A stretch of 64,000 bases of DNA from Arthrobacter sp. Soil762 (GTDB taxonomy: Bacteria > Actinomycetota > Actinomycetes > Actinomycetales > Micrococcaceae): the NCBI RefSeq assembly GCF_001428335.1, contig NZ_LMSG01000001.1:680262-744261 (forward strand), given 5' to 3'. A program made the translations under genes and the position numbers. Below, in pieces: positions 41,630 to 49,775 of the stretch. The first letter of the stretch is position 1; each line of letters starts with the position of its first letter. The notes beneath the pieces are model-generated. The model had not been told where the DNA came from. It worked only from the letters and a program-made list of their open reading frames with translations, and searched no databases.

Positions 41630-42658
41630 TTACTTTGTGAAGTGCACCCGGGCAACGCTGGACCGTTCGACCAGTTCGGCGGCTACGCGTATGATTTTGG
41701 GTTCTCCCGACGTCTTGCCCTGCGTGTTGGACAAAGCGAGCTGCACAGAGTGCCGGGCGAGCAGATCTATGGGTTGCCTGACGATTGTCAGGGCCGGGGT
41801 CATGAGTTCGGTCCAAGGTGAATCTTCGAAGACGATGACGGACAGCGTCCCAGGGATGTCTATTCCGGCGTGGGAGAGGCGCCGCAGAACTTCGGTTACC
41901 TGGGCGGTATTTGCCACCACCAAAGCGGTGGGCGGCTCCTCGATGCTGAGCAGCGCCGACGCGGCATCTCCTCCCGCCGACCCGCGGAACGCGGCGTGCC
42001 GGATGAGGAGCTCATCCTGCTCCAGGCCGGCTGTTTCCAGGGCTTGCCGATAGCCGGCGATCCGGTCCCTTCCCGTAGATGAGGCAGCGGGCCCGGAGAT
42101 GATCCCGATGCGGCGGTGGCCGTGGGCGGCGAGGAGCGCAGTAGCAGACCGCGCGGATTCAAAGTTGTCGATGCTCACCACGTCAACTTCGGGAAGCGAA
42201 GGAATTGATCTGTCGACAAAAACCACATCAGTCCCGAGGTCCTGAAGCTGCTTCCAGATGGCCAGGTTGTTGCCGGTCGGGGTGGCGATAATCCCACTGA
42301 CCCTGCGTTCGATCAGTGTCGCCAGACGCTCTGACTCCAGCTGGTCATCCTCCTGCGTGGTCATCAGCAGCACCTGAATTCCGCGGGCGTGCGCCTCCTG
42401 CACCACCCGGTCGGCGAGTCGGGCGAAAAAGGGGTTCGAGACATCGGCGAGCAGCAGCCCCAGCGTAGTAGGCGGGCCAAACTTGAGCTCCCTGGCCGCC
42501 GTGCGGGGATGGTAACCGAGGTTCTTCATGACGTCGTTAACCCTGCCCCGTGTGGCTTCAGCGACTGGACCTGATCCCGGGTTCAGCACCCGGGAGACGA
42601 CTGCAACGGACACCCCGGCCACCTGGGCAACATCGCGGATGGTCGGTTGTTTCTGCAC
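41630..42658 (-). CDS. LacI-family regulator of the sugar-acid cluster
   Basis: This 342-residue protein shows helix-turn-helix RDVAQVAGVSVAVVSRVLNPGSGPV at residues 7-31, then the ligand domain TLGLLLADVSNPFFARLADRVVQEAHARGIQVLLMTTQ ... RIGIISGPAASSTGRDRIAGYRQAL. Identical operators lie downstream (41558, toward dctP) and upstream (42741, at its own and the oxidoreductase promoters), so it probably represses transporter, enzymes and itself until the sugar acid or its phosphate binds. Confidence 0.88.
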   Translation of the reverse strand: MQKQPTIRDVAQVAGVSVAVVSRVLNPGSGPVAEATRGRVNDVMKNLGYHPRTAARELKFGPPTTLGLLLADVSNPFFARLADRVVQEAHARGIQVLLMTTQEDDQLESERLATLIERRVSGIIATPTGNNLAIWKQLQDLGTDVVFVDRSIPSLPEVDVVSIDNFESARSATALLAAHGHRRIGIISGPAASSTGRDRIAGYRQALETAGLEQDELLIRHAAFRGSAGGDAASALLSIEEPPTALVVANTAQVTEVLRRLSHAGIDIPGTLSVIVFEDSPWTELMTPALTIVRQPIDLLARHSVQLALSNTQGKTSGEPKIIRVAAELVERSSVARVHFTK

Positions 42659-42740
42659 GCCTACTCCTTAGGTGGCACTTCCTGGACATCTGGAACCTTT
42701 TTCAGCCTAGGGCTTGACCTTGGCCCTGCCCCTGTGACAT

Positions 42741-42760
42741 AAAAGTGTACCGGTTCCACT
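42741..42760. promoter_or_regulatory. LacI operator in the regulator/oxidoreductase divergent region
   Basis: AAAAGTGTACCGGTTCCACT is the inverted copy of the site at 41558. It lies 83 bp before the lacI start and 154 bp before the oxidoreductase start; the 42659-42913 gap holds no gene. Confidence 0.7.
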
Positions 42761-42913
42761 TATTTTACCTTAGTTCGATCCCGGTTGGTCTGCAGCCTCA
42801 CCACCAATGGCGGCGAGCCGCAAGGTGAAAAGTAGGAGCCCAAAAGCTGCGGTTGATCCCAGACCAGCCCGCATCCCTTCCGGAACAGCGCCGTATCCCT
42901 TGAAAGGCAACCC

Positions 42914-44272
42914 ATGAATCTGCACCATCTCCTGACCCAGCGCGAGGCCGACGGAAAGCCCATCCGGGTTGGCCTGATCGGCGCCGGACGCTACGGGACG
43001 ATGTACCTGGCCCAGGCAAACAACATTCCGGGCATCCACGTCGTCGCCATCGCAGACATCAACGTCAAGCGCGCTGAAGGTGCTTTTGAACTCGTTGGAT
43101 GGCCCAAAGACCAGATCGCTCCCGACATAGCAACCGCCCTGAGGGACCGCTCAACCGCGATCGTGGCCAACGCTGATGAGCTTTTCGACGTCGACATCGA
43201 CATCATCGTGGAAGCCACCGGCAACCCCATCGTTGGCGTCAAGCATGCACTGCGCGCCATCGAAACGAAAAAGCACATCATCATGGTCACGGTTGAAGCC
43301 GACGCCCTGGCAGGGCCCGCCCTGGCCAAGCGGGCAGAAGCAGCCGGCGTTGTCTACTCAATGGCATACGGCGACCAGCCGGCCCTGATCATGGAACTCG
43401 TCGACTGGGCCCGCACCAGCGGATTCGACGTCGTCTGCGCCGGCAAGGGCGCCAAATTCCTCGAGCACTACCACGAGATGAACCCCGACAACGTCTGGGA
43501 AAACTGGGAATTCTCCAAGGAACTCACCGACTCCGGGCAGCTGAACCCCAACATGCACACCTCGTTCCGGGACGGCACCAAGGCCGCCATCGAAATGGCC
43601 GCCGTCGCCAACGGGGCAGGACTGGTCCCCTCTGACACCGGGCTGACGTTCACGCCGGGAGACGTGGAGGAAATCGCCTCAATCTGCCGGCCCGCCGACG
43701 TCGGAGGAGCCCTCGCACACGAAGGGACCGTCGACGTCATGTCCAGTGTCAACCGCGACGGCACCTGGATCCCCCACAACACCCAGGAAGGCGTTTTCGT
43801 CGTCGTGAAGGCCACCAACGCCTACGTCTCCGGCTGCTTCAACGAATACCCCTGGCACCCGGACCCCACCGGCCAGTACGCTGCCCTGTACCGCCCCTAC
43901 CACTACGTCGGCCTGGAACTGAACGTATCCATCGCCAACGCCGTCCTCCGCGGAATCCCCACGGGTTCACCCATCGGGTTCTTTGGCGACGTGGTCGCCA
44001 CCGCCAAAAAAGACCTTAAAGCCGGTGAATTCCTCGACGGCGAAGGCGGATACACCGTCTGGGGCCAACTCGTTTCCGCGAAGCACTCCGTGACTACCGG
44101 TGCACTGCCAGTCGCGCTGGCCCACCACGTGGAACTGCGCAATGACGTGGCCAAGGGCGGAATCGTCCGCTGGGAAGACGTCATCATGGACGACTCGCTC
44201 GACCAGGCCCTCGAACTGCGTCGCGAAACCGAGGCCCTTGCCCTTGAGGAAAACCTCGCTGTCCGCAGCTAA
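42914..44272 (+). CDS. NAD(P)-dependent oxidoreductase with C-terminal SAF domain
   Basis: This 452-residue protein starts at an ATG after GAAAGGCAACCC. Residues 18-170 are a Rossmann domain (IRVGLIGAGRYGTMYLAQ, VAIADINVKRAEGAF, DIIVEATGNPIVGVKHALRAIE), resembling homoserine-dehydrogenase-like proteins. The middle holds AGKGAKFLEHYHEMNPDNVWENW, and the C-terminal third (GSPIGFFGDVVATAKKDLKAGEFLDGEGGYTVWG) is the SAF domain. Such proteins occur in sugar and sugar-acid pathways; the reaction is unsettled. It is first in an operon with a small monooxygenase-like gene and gluconokinase. Confidence 0.8.
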   Translation: MNLHHLLTQREADGKPIRVGLIGAGRYGTMYLAQANNIPGIHVVAIADINVKRAEGAFELVGWPKDQIAPDIATALRDRSTAIVANADELFDVDIDIIVEATGNPIVGVKHALRAIETKKHIIMVTVEADALAGPALAKRAEAAGVVYSMAYGDQPALIMELVDWARTSGFDVVCAGKGAKFLEHYHEMNPDNVWENWEFSKELTDSGQLNPNMHTSFRDGTKAAIEMAAVANGAGLVPSDTGLTFTPGDVEEIASICRPADVGGALAHEGTVDVMSSVNRDGTWIPHNTQEGVFVVVKATNAYVSGCFNEYPWHPDPTGQYAALYRPYHYVGLELNVSIANAVLRGIPTGSPIGFFGDVVATAKKDLKAGEFLDGEGGYTVWGQLVSAKHSVTTGALPVALAHHVELRNDVAKGGIVRWEDVIMDDSLDQALELRRETEALALEENLAVRS

Positions 44273-44301
44273 GTCTGAAGGACACTCAGCGGATGTTCGT
44301 C

Positions 44302-44332
44302 GCGGACTGACGCACTTTAGCCGTCGGTCCGC
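44302..44332 (+). terminator. Hairpin within the oxidoreductase-gluconokinase operon
   Basis: GCGGACTGACG pairs with CGTCGGTCCGC (one G-T pair) around CACTTTAGC. It lies between the oxidoreductase and the ABM gene and may be a partial terminator or attenuator. Confidence 0.5.
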
Positions 44333-44397
44333 GCCGCGTCCTCAAGGACCCTCCCACGCCCCTCCAGGGCACCCTATGAAGCAAGGAGAACCTCACC

Positions 44398-44709
44398 GTG
44401 ACCATCGTCGTCACCGCTGCTTTCAGCCCGAAGGAGGGCGCCTTCGACCAGGTCGTCGCCGCCCTCTCCCCCGCAATCAGCGAAGTCCACCAGGAACCCG
44501 GCTGCCTGCTCTACGCGATACACGAAGCCCCAAACAACCAGATCCTCATGATCGAGAAATGGGAATCAGCTGCGCTGCTCGACGCCCACGGCCAAGGTGA
44601 ACCGGTCAAACGCCTGAACGCCTCCCTCGAAGGCCTGCTGGAAAAACCCGTCGTCGTGACCCGGCTGGTGCCGATGCCCGCAGGAACAGCGCAACAGGGA
44701 GCGCTGTAG
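44398..44709 (+). CDS. Antibiotic biosynthesis monooxygenase-like (ABM) small protein
   Basis: This 103-residue protein starts at GTG eight bases after AAGGAG. TIVVTAAFSPKEGAFDQVVAALSPAISEVHQEPGCLLYAIHEAPNNQILMIEKWESAALLDAH is the ABM dimeric barrel of quinol monooxygenase/mutarotase-like proteins. In sugar-acid clusters such proteins may act as mutarotases or remove reactive by-products; this is inference. Its TAG overlaps the GTG of gntK. Confidence 0.8.
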   Translation: MTIVVTAAFSPKEGAFDQVVAALSPAISEVHQEPGCLLYAIHEAPNNQILMIEKWESAALLDAHGQGEPVKRLNASLEGLLEKPVVVTRLVPMPAGTAQQGAL

Positions 44710-45245
44710 TGCATGGCCCCCTTGTCGTCATGGGCGTGTCGGGCTCGGGCAAGACTAAGGTCGGCGCTGCCCTGGCAGCCCGGCTCGGAGCAACCTTCAA
44801 GGACGCAGACGACCTGCATCCCTTGGCGAACGTCGAAAAAATGACAGCTGGCGTACCGCTCACCGATGAAGACAGACGGCCCTGGCTTCGCCTGGTCGGC
44901 GCAGAACTCGCGGGCGAACACCCCCATGGGATCGTGGTTGCCTGTTCGGCCCTCAAACGCGACTACCGTGACGCTATCCGCGCAGCCGCTCCTTCCACCA
45001 GGTTCGTCCTCTTAAAGGTCGACCCTTCGGTATTGAAGGAGCGGTTGGTCCAGCGTCCAGGACACTTCATGCCTGTATCCCTTCTCACCTCACAGCTGGA
45101 GACGCTCGAGGCCCTGGAAGCAGCGGAAGCCGGAATGACCGTGACATCCGAAGGCGGCATTGAAGCGCTCACTGATCAGATTCTTGCAAATCTGTGCCAA
45201 GGACATTTCGCAGTACCGGTCGGTACCGATCAGAACGAAAGATGA
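44709..45245 (+). CDS. gntK: Gluconokinase
   Basis: This 178-residue protein, usual length for GntK, phosphorylates D-gluconate to 6-phosphogluconate. The P-loop GVSGSGKTKVG lies at residues 9-19; DADDLHPLANVEKMTAGVPLTDEDRRPWLR is the gluconokinase signature, and VVACSALKRDYRD and RPGHFMPVSLLTSQLETLE follow. The GTG start is coupled (TAGTG) to the ABM gene. It links the cluster to the pentose-phosphate route and suggests gluconate as intermediate or TRAP cargo. The 45246-45438 gap to metH holds nothing recognisable. Confidence 0.92.
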   Translation: MHGPLVVMGVSGSGKTKVGAALAARLGATFKDADDLHPLANVEKMTAGVPLTDEDRRPWLRLVGAELAGEHPHGIVVACSALKRDYRDAIRAAAPSTRFVLLKVDPSVLKERLVQRPGHFMPVSLLTSQLETLEALEAAEAGMTVTSEGGIEALTDQILANLCQGHFAVPVGTDQNER

Positions 45246-45438
45246 GACTCCAATCCGACGCCCCGGGCGCCATCGTACGTCAACTCACGTACACCCAAAC
45301 CTGACGTCAGGAAGCCCCACAAACACTGTCACGATAGGGTCCAAATCGTGTTTCCTAATTGCCTTCCGATGGACAGCTCAGATTCCAACCAGCTACGTGG
45401 ATGCATTACATCCGCCCAGGCCAAAGACCGGCTTCAAC

Positions 45439-48400
45439 TCACACCTTGAAGTACTTGGCCTCCGGGTGGTGGAACACGAACGCGTCGGTGGACTGTTCGG
45501 GGTGCAGCATCAGCTCATCGCTGAGGACCACGCCCATCCGCTCGGGTTTCAGCAGGTCCGTCACCTTGCGGCGGTCCTCCATGTCAGGGCACGCGGGGTA
45601 CCCGAGCGAGAACCGCGCACCGCGGTATTCGAGCTTGAACAGGCCGGCCTTGTCCTTCGGCTCCTCGGCGGCGAAACCCAGCTCCGAGCGGATGCGCGCG
45701 TGCCAGAATTCCGCCAGCGCCTCGGTGAGCTGCATGACCAGGCCGTTGAGCTCGTAGTAGTCGCGGTACTGGTTGGCAGCGAACATCTTGGACGTGAACT
45801 CTTCGATCTTGGCACCGGCTGTGACCAGCTGCACCGGCAGCACGTCCACCTGCCCCGATTCGCGGGACCGCACGAAGTCTGCCAGGCACAGGTGCCGGTC
45901 CCGGCGCTGGCGCGGGAAATCGAAACGCAGGCGCTCGGTGCCGATCGGACCGCCGGAACCACCGTCGGGGGCGAGGAGTCCCGCGGTGCCGAGGACGCCG
46001 TCGTGATCCTCCCCATGGTGCAGCACCACCACCTGTTCCCCTTCGGCGACCACCGGGAAATAGCCGTAGGCGACGGACGCATCAAGCATTCCCTCGCCGA
46101 GGATCCGGTCCAGCCAGTACCGCAGGCGCGGCCGGCCCTCACGTTCCACCAGTTCCTCGTAGGAGGCGCCGTCATCGCCGCGGCCGGGCTTGAGCCCCCA
46201 CTGCCCCATAAACGTGGCGCGCTCGTCGAGCATGGCCGCGTAGTCGTGCAGTGCCACGCCGCGTACGATGCGCGTGCCCCAGAACGGCGGCGCGGGCACG
46301 TGGTTGTCGGCGGCGACGTCGGACCGGCCGGGCATGGCCTCGGGCTCGGTCACGGTGAACTTGGGGCCGCCCTTGTGGATCCGCTTCTTCAGCGGCGGAA
46401 GGCCGACGGCGTCCGGGTCGGCGCCGCGGGCCACCTGCACCAGCGGTTCCATGAGCGCGAGCCCCTCAAAGGCGTCCTTGGCGTACCGGACGGTTCCTTC
46501 AAACTGCTCCGCCAGGTCCTGCTCCACGTAGGCGCGGGTCAGGGCTGCGCCGCCGAGGATGATGGGCCACTTCTTCGCGAGGCCCCGGGACTGGAGTTCG
46601 GCGAGGTTTTCCTTCATCACCACGGTGGACTTCACCAGCAGGCCGGACATGCCGATCACGTCGGCGTTGTGCTCCTCAGCTGCGGCCATGATCTCGGCGA
46701 TCCCCTGCTTGATGCCGATGTTGATGACTTTGTAGCCGTTGTTGGTGAGGATGATGTCCACCAGGTTCTTGCCGATGTCGTGCACATCGCCGCGGACGGT
46801 GGCGATCACCATGGTGCCCTTGCCCGAGGAATCCGACTTCTCCATGTGCGGCTCGAGCAGGGCGACGGCGTTCTTCATCACCTCGGCGGACTGCAGCACG
46901 AACGGCAGCTGCATCTCGCCGGCGCCGAAGCGCTCACCCACCACCTTCATGCCCTCAAGCAGCTGGTCGTTGATGATGGCCAGCGGGGCCATGCCTTCGC
47001 TGCGTGCAAGGTCGAGGTCCGCTTCGAGTCCCTTGCCTTCGCCGTCGATGATGCGCCGCTGCAGGCGTTCGCCGGTGGGCAGCGCCGCGAGTTCCGCGGC
47101 GCGCTGGTCCTTGAGCGCTGCGGTGTCGACGCCGGCGAAGAGGTCCAGCATGATGTTCAGCGGGTCGTACGTGACGTTGCCGTCGGCGTCGTATTCGCGT
47201 CGGTCATAGACGAGGTCCAGTGCCACCTTGCGCTGCTCCTCGGGCAGTGAAGCGAGCGGAACGATCTTGGCCGCATCGATGATGCCGCTGGTCAGTCCCG
47301 CCTGCACGGCCTCGTGCAGGAACACCGAGTTCAGGGCCATGCGCGCTGCCGGGTTCAGGCCGAAGGACACGTTCGAGACGCCGAGGGTGGTTTGGATGCC
47401 GGGGTACTTCGCGGTGATCTGGCGGATGGCCTCGATGGTTTCGATGCCGTCCCGTCGGGTTTCTTCCTGGCCGGTGGCGATGGGGAAGGTCAGGGCGTCG
47501 ACGATGATGTCCTCGACGCGCATGCCCCATTCGCCCACCAGGGCGTCGACGAGGCGGGAGGCGATGGCCACCTTGCCCTCGGTGGTGCGTGCCTGGCCCT
47601 GTTCGTCGATGGTCAGGGCGATCACGGCGGTGCCGTGTTCCTTCACGAGCGGCATGATGCGCGCGAAGCGGCTGTCCGGGCCGTCGCCGTCCTCGTAGTT
47701 GACGGAGTTGACCACCGGGCGGCCGCCGATGTGTTCGAGCCCGGCCTGCAGTACGGCCGGTTCGGTGGAGTCCATGACCAGAGGGAGTGTGGAGGCCGAC
47801 GCGAAACGCGAGACGATCTCCTTCATGTCGGCCACGCCGTCGCGCCCCACGTAGTCGATGCACACGTCGAGCAGGTGCGCGCCGACGCGGACCTGCTCGC
47901 GGGCGATGTCGACGCAGTCGTCCCAGCGCTCTTCGAGCATTGCTTGGCGGAACGCCTTCGAGCCGTTCGCGTTGGTGCGCTCACCAATGGCCAGGTACGC
48001 GGACTCCTGGTCGAAATTCACGTGGTGGTAAAGGGAAGCGATGCCTGCTTCACGCTCCGTGGGAACGCGGCTGCCGTCGGCGCCCCTACCGCCGCTGGTG
48101 ACAGCGGCGCTGGTGCGGAAGGGCGCAAGACGCTCGACGACGGCGGCCATGTGTTCCGGCGTCGTACCGCAACAGCCGCCCACGAGGCCCAGGCCGAATT
48201 CGCGCACGAACTGCTCGTGCGCGGTGGCGAGTTCACTGGGCGAGAGGGGGTAGTGCGCGCCGTTGGGGCCGAGGACAGGGAGGCCGGCGTTGGGCATGCA
48301 GGCGATGGCCACGGAGGACTGTTTGGCGAGGTGGCGCAGGTGCTCGCTCATCTCGTCCGGCCCGGTGGCGCAGTTCAGGCCGATGGCGTCGACGCCGAGC

Positions 48401-49089
48401 GGCTCGAGCGCGGTGAGCGCCGCACCGATCTCGGAGCCCATCAGCATGGTGCCGGTGGTCTCGACGGTCACCGTAACGAAGATGGGGAGCCGGATGCCGC
48501 GGGTCACGATGGCTTGTTTGCAGCCGTTGACCGCGGCTTTGGTCTGCAGGAGGTCCTGGCTGGTCTCGATGAGGAAGGCGTCCGCTCCGCCGTCGATGAG
48601 GCCCTCGGCCTGCAGGGCGAAGGTCTGCTTGAGGTAGTCGTAGCTGGTGTGCCCGAGGCTGGGGAGCTTGGTGCCCGGCCCCATGGAGCCCAGGACCCAC
48701 CGCATCCGTCCGTCTGTTTTTTCTGCCGCTTCTGCTCGCTCGCGGGCGATCTCTGCGCCCTTCCGGGCGAGTTCCTCGATCCGGTCATCGATGCCGTAAT
48801 CAGAGAGGTTGGACCAGTTGGCCCCGAAGGTGTTGGTTTCGACCGCGTCGATGCCGGTGGCGAAATACGCGTCATGGATGTCTGCGAGGACATCAGGGCG
48901 CGTGTCGTTGAGGATCTCGTTGCAGCCTTCCAGGCCCTGGAAGTCCTCCTCGAGCGACAGCTCCCTGCCCTGCAGCATGGTGCCCATGGCCCCGTCGGCA
49001 ATAACGACCCGGTGGTTCACTGCATCCAGGAGCTCCTGGGCGCGGACGGGGCGGGGGACGGAGTCTATATCAAGCGCAAAACGAGGCAT
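45439..49089 (-). CDS. metH: Cobalamin-dependent methionine synthase
   Basis: This 1216-residue cytosolic enzyme transfers the methyl group of 5-methyltetrahydrofolate to homocysteine through cobalamin. In order: homocysteine domain (IADGAMGTMLQGRELSLEED; zinc cysteines in FGLGLVGGCCGTTPEHMAA), pterin domain (AIGERTNANGSKAFRQAML, NSVNYEDGDG), B12 domain with GDVHDIGKNLVDIIL (axial His near residue 767) and GMSGLLVKSTVVMKENL, and the AdoMet reactivation domain (SLGYPACPDMEDRRK). It needs cobalamin, consistent with the vitamin importer 9 kb away. No cobalamin riboswitch pattern was recognised upstream. Confidence 0.95.
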   Translation of the reverse strand: MPRFALDIDSVPRPVRAQELLDAVNHRVVIADGAMGTMLQGRELSLEEDFQGLEGCNEILNDTRPDVLADIHDAYFATGIDAVETNTFGANWSNLSDYGIDDRIEELARKGAEIARERAEAAEKTDGRMRWVLGSMGPGTKLPSLGHTSYDYLKQTFALQAEGLIDGGADAFLIETSQDLLQTKAAVNGCKQAIVTRGIRLPIFVTVTVETTGTMLMGSEIGAALTALEPLGVDAIGLNCATGPDEMSEHLRHLAKQSSVAIACMPNAGLPVLGPNGAHYPLSPSELATAHEQFVREFGLGLVGGCCGTTPEHMAAVVERLAPFRTSAAVTSGGRGADGSRVPTEREAGIASLYHHVNFDQESAYLAIGERTNANGSKAFRQAMLEERWDDCVDIAREQVRVGAHLLDVCIDYVGRDGVADMKEIVSRFASASTLPLVMDSTEPAVLQAGLEHIGGRPVVNSVNYEDGDGPDSRFARIMPLVKEHGTAVIALTIDEQGQARTTEGKVAIASRLVDALVGEWGMRVEDIIVDALTFPIATGQEETRRDGIETIEAIRQITAKYPGIQTTLGVSNVSFGLNPAARMALNSVFLHEAVQAGLTSGIIDAAKIVPLASLPEEQRKVALDLVYDRREYDADGNVTYDPLNIMLDLFAGVDTAALKDQRAAELAALPTGERLQRRIIDGEGKGLEADLDLARSEGMAPLAIINDQLLEGMKVVGERFGAGEMQLPFVLQSAEVMKNAVALLEPHMEKSDSSGKGTMVIATVRGDVHDIGKNLVDIILTNNGYKVINIGIKQGIAEIMAAAEEHNADVIGMSGLLVKSTVVMKENLAELQSRGLAKKWPIILGGAALTRAYVEQDLAEQFEGTVRYAKDAFEGLALMEPLVQVARGADPDAVGLPPLKKRIHKGGPKFTVTEPEAMPGRSDVAADNHVPAPPFWGTRIVRGVALHDYAAMLDERATFMGQWGLKPGRGDDGASYEELVEREGRPRLRYWLDRILGEGMLDASVAYGYFPVVAEGEQVVVLHHGEDHDGVLGTAGLLAPDGGSGGPIGTERLRFDFPRQRRDRHLCLADFVRSRESGQVDVLPVQLVTAGAKIEEFTSKMFAANQYRDYYELNGLVMQLTEALAEFWHARIRSELGFAAEEPKDKAGLFKLEYRGARFSLGYPACPDMEDRRKVTDLLKPERMGVVLSDELMLHPEQSTDAFVFHHPEAKYFKV

Positions 49090-49775
49090 TTAGACAGGTT
49101 ACGTCTGGCGACTGCAACGTTGCGCTGTGTGTCCGTGTACTACGGGGGTGGATGGTGGGCTACCTACGACCTCGCTCCAGTGATTGGTCACGGCTGCGAG
49201 GCCGACAGTTGACATTCCGTAACGTGAATATCTTTCCGAGGGTTCTGACAACCCGGCCCGTAGCCGTATCCGGAGCGGCGGAGATTAAGATGAACGGCGA
49301 AGCGGTTGCTATAAAGTACTTCGGGGCGAAAGCCCACATACTTCAAAGGCGTAGGATTGAATCGTCAGACAGCGACTCGCCTAATGGCTCCGGCATGCTG
49401 ATCGTTGCGATCGACGCATCGGCAGGGCTCCCGACGGCGCTGCCGGATCGGCTACCGCCCAACGCCTCTGGCTTTGACCATTTCAACTTGGCCTCACTGG
49501 CGACACAGGCAGCGACCGCGGCCAGCAGAACCTGTCCTAGCAAATCAAGGGCCATCGGGGACGTGGCCTCGGCAAGGCACGGGTGCACTGGACCTCGCGG
49601 ACAACGCAGCCCAACTCTTTACAACCGATGACGCAACCGACAGACCGCAGGCCAAAGGCAACGCCAAGGAAGAGATACGGATACTACTCAAAGCCCGCTG
49701 TCGCGCCACGCCTCCACGCTACATCGGAACTCAAGCCTTGTTGAAAATGGCAAGGGTGCGCCGTCACGACAGGCC
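49090..49775. other. Stretch between metH and the defence operon without a convincing gene
   Basis: Open frames exist on both strands (plus 49152-49631; minus 49343-49588, MALDLLGQVLLAAVAACVASEAKLKWSKPEALGG), but none shows a family match or good ribosome binding site. The minus one has a plausible amphipathic segment and is the best weak candidate. Codon structure looks decayed. It marks the left edge of the lower-GC island. Confidence 0.45.

Noticed and set aside
45160..49212. Long plus-strand frames opposite metH
   Set aside because: MetH motifs on the minus strand are unambiguous; the opposite frames are compositional shadows.
49090..49250. Possible cobalamin riboswitch upstream of metH
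   Set aside because: No B12-box-like GCCACTG or paired leader structure was found; a covariance-model search would be decisive.
49152..49631. Open frames between metH and the protease gene
   Set aside because: There is no ribosome binding site, no family match and an uneven composition; kept only as an unassigned stretch.
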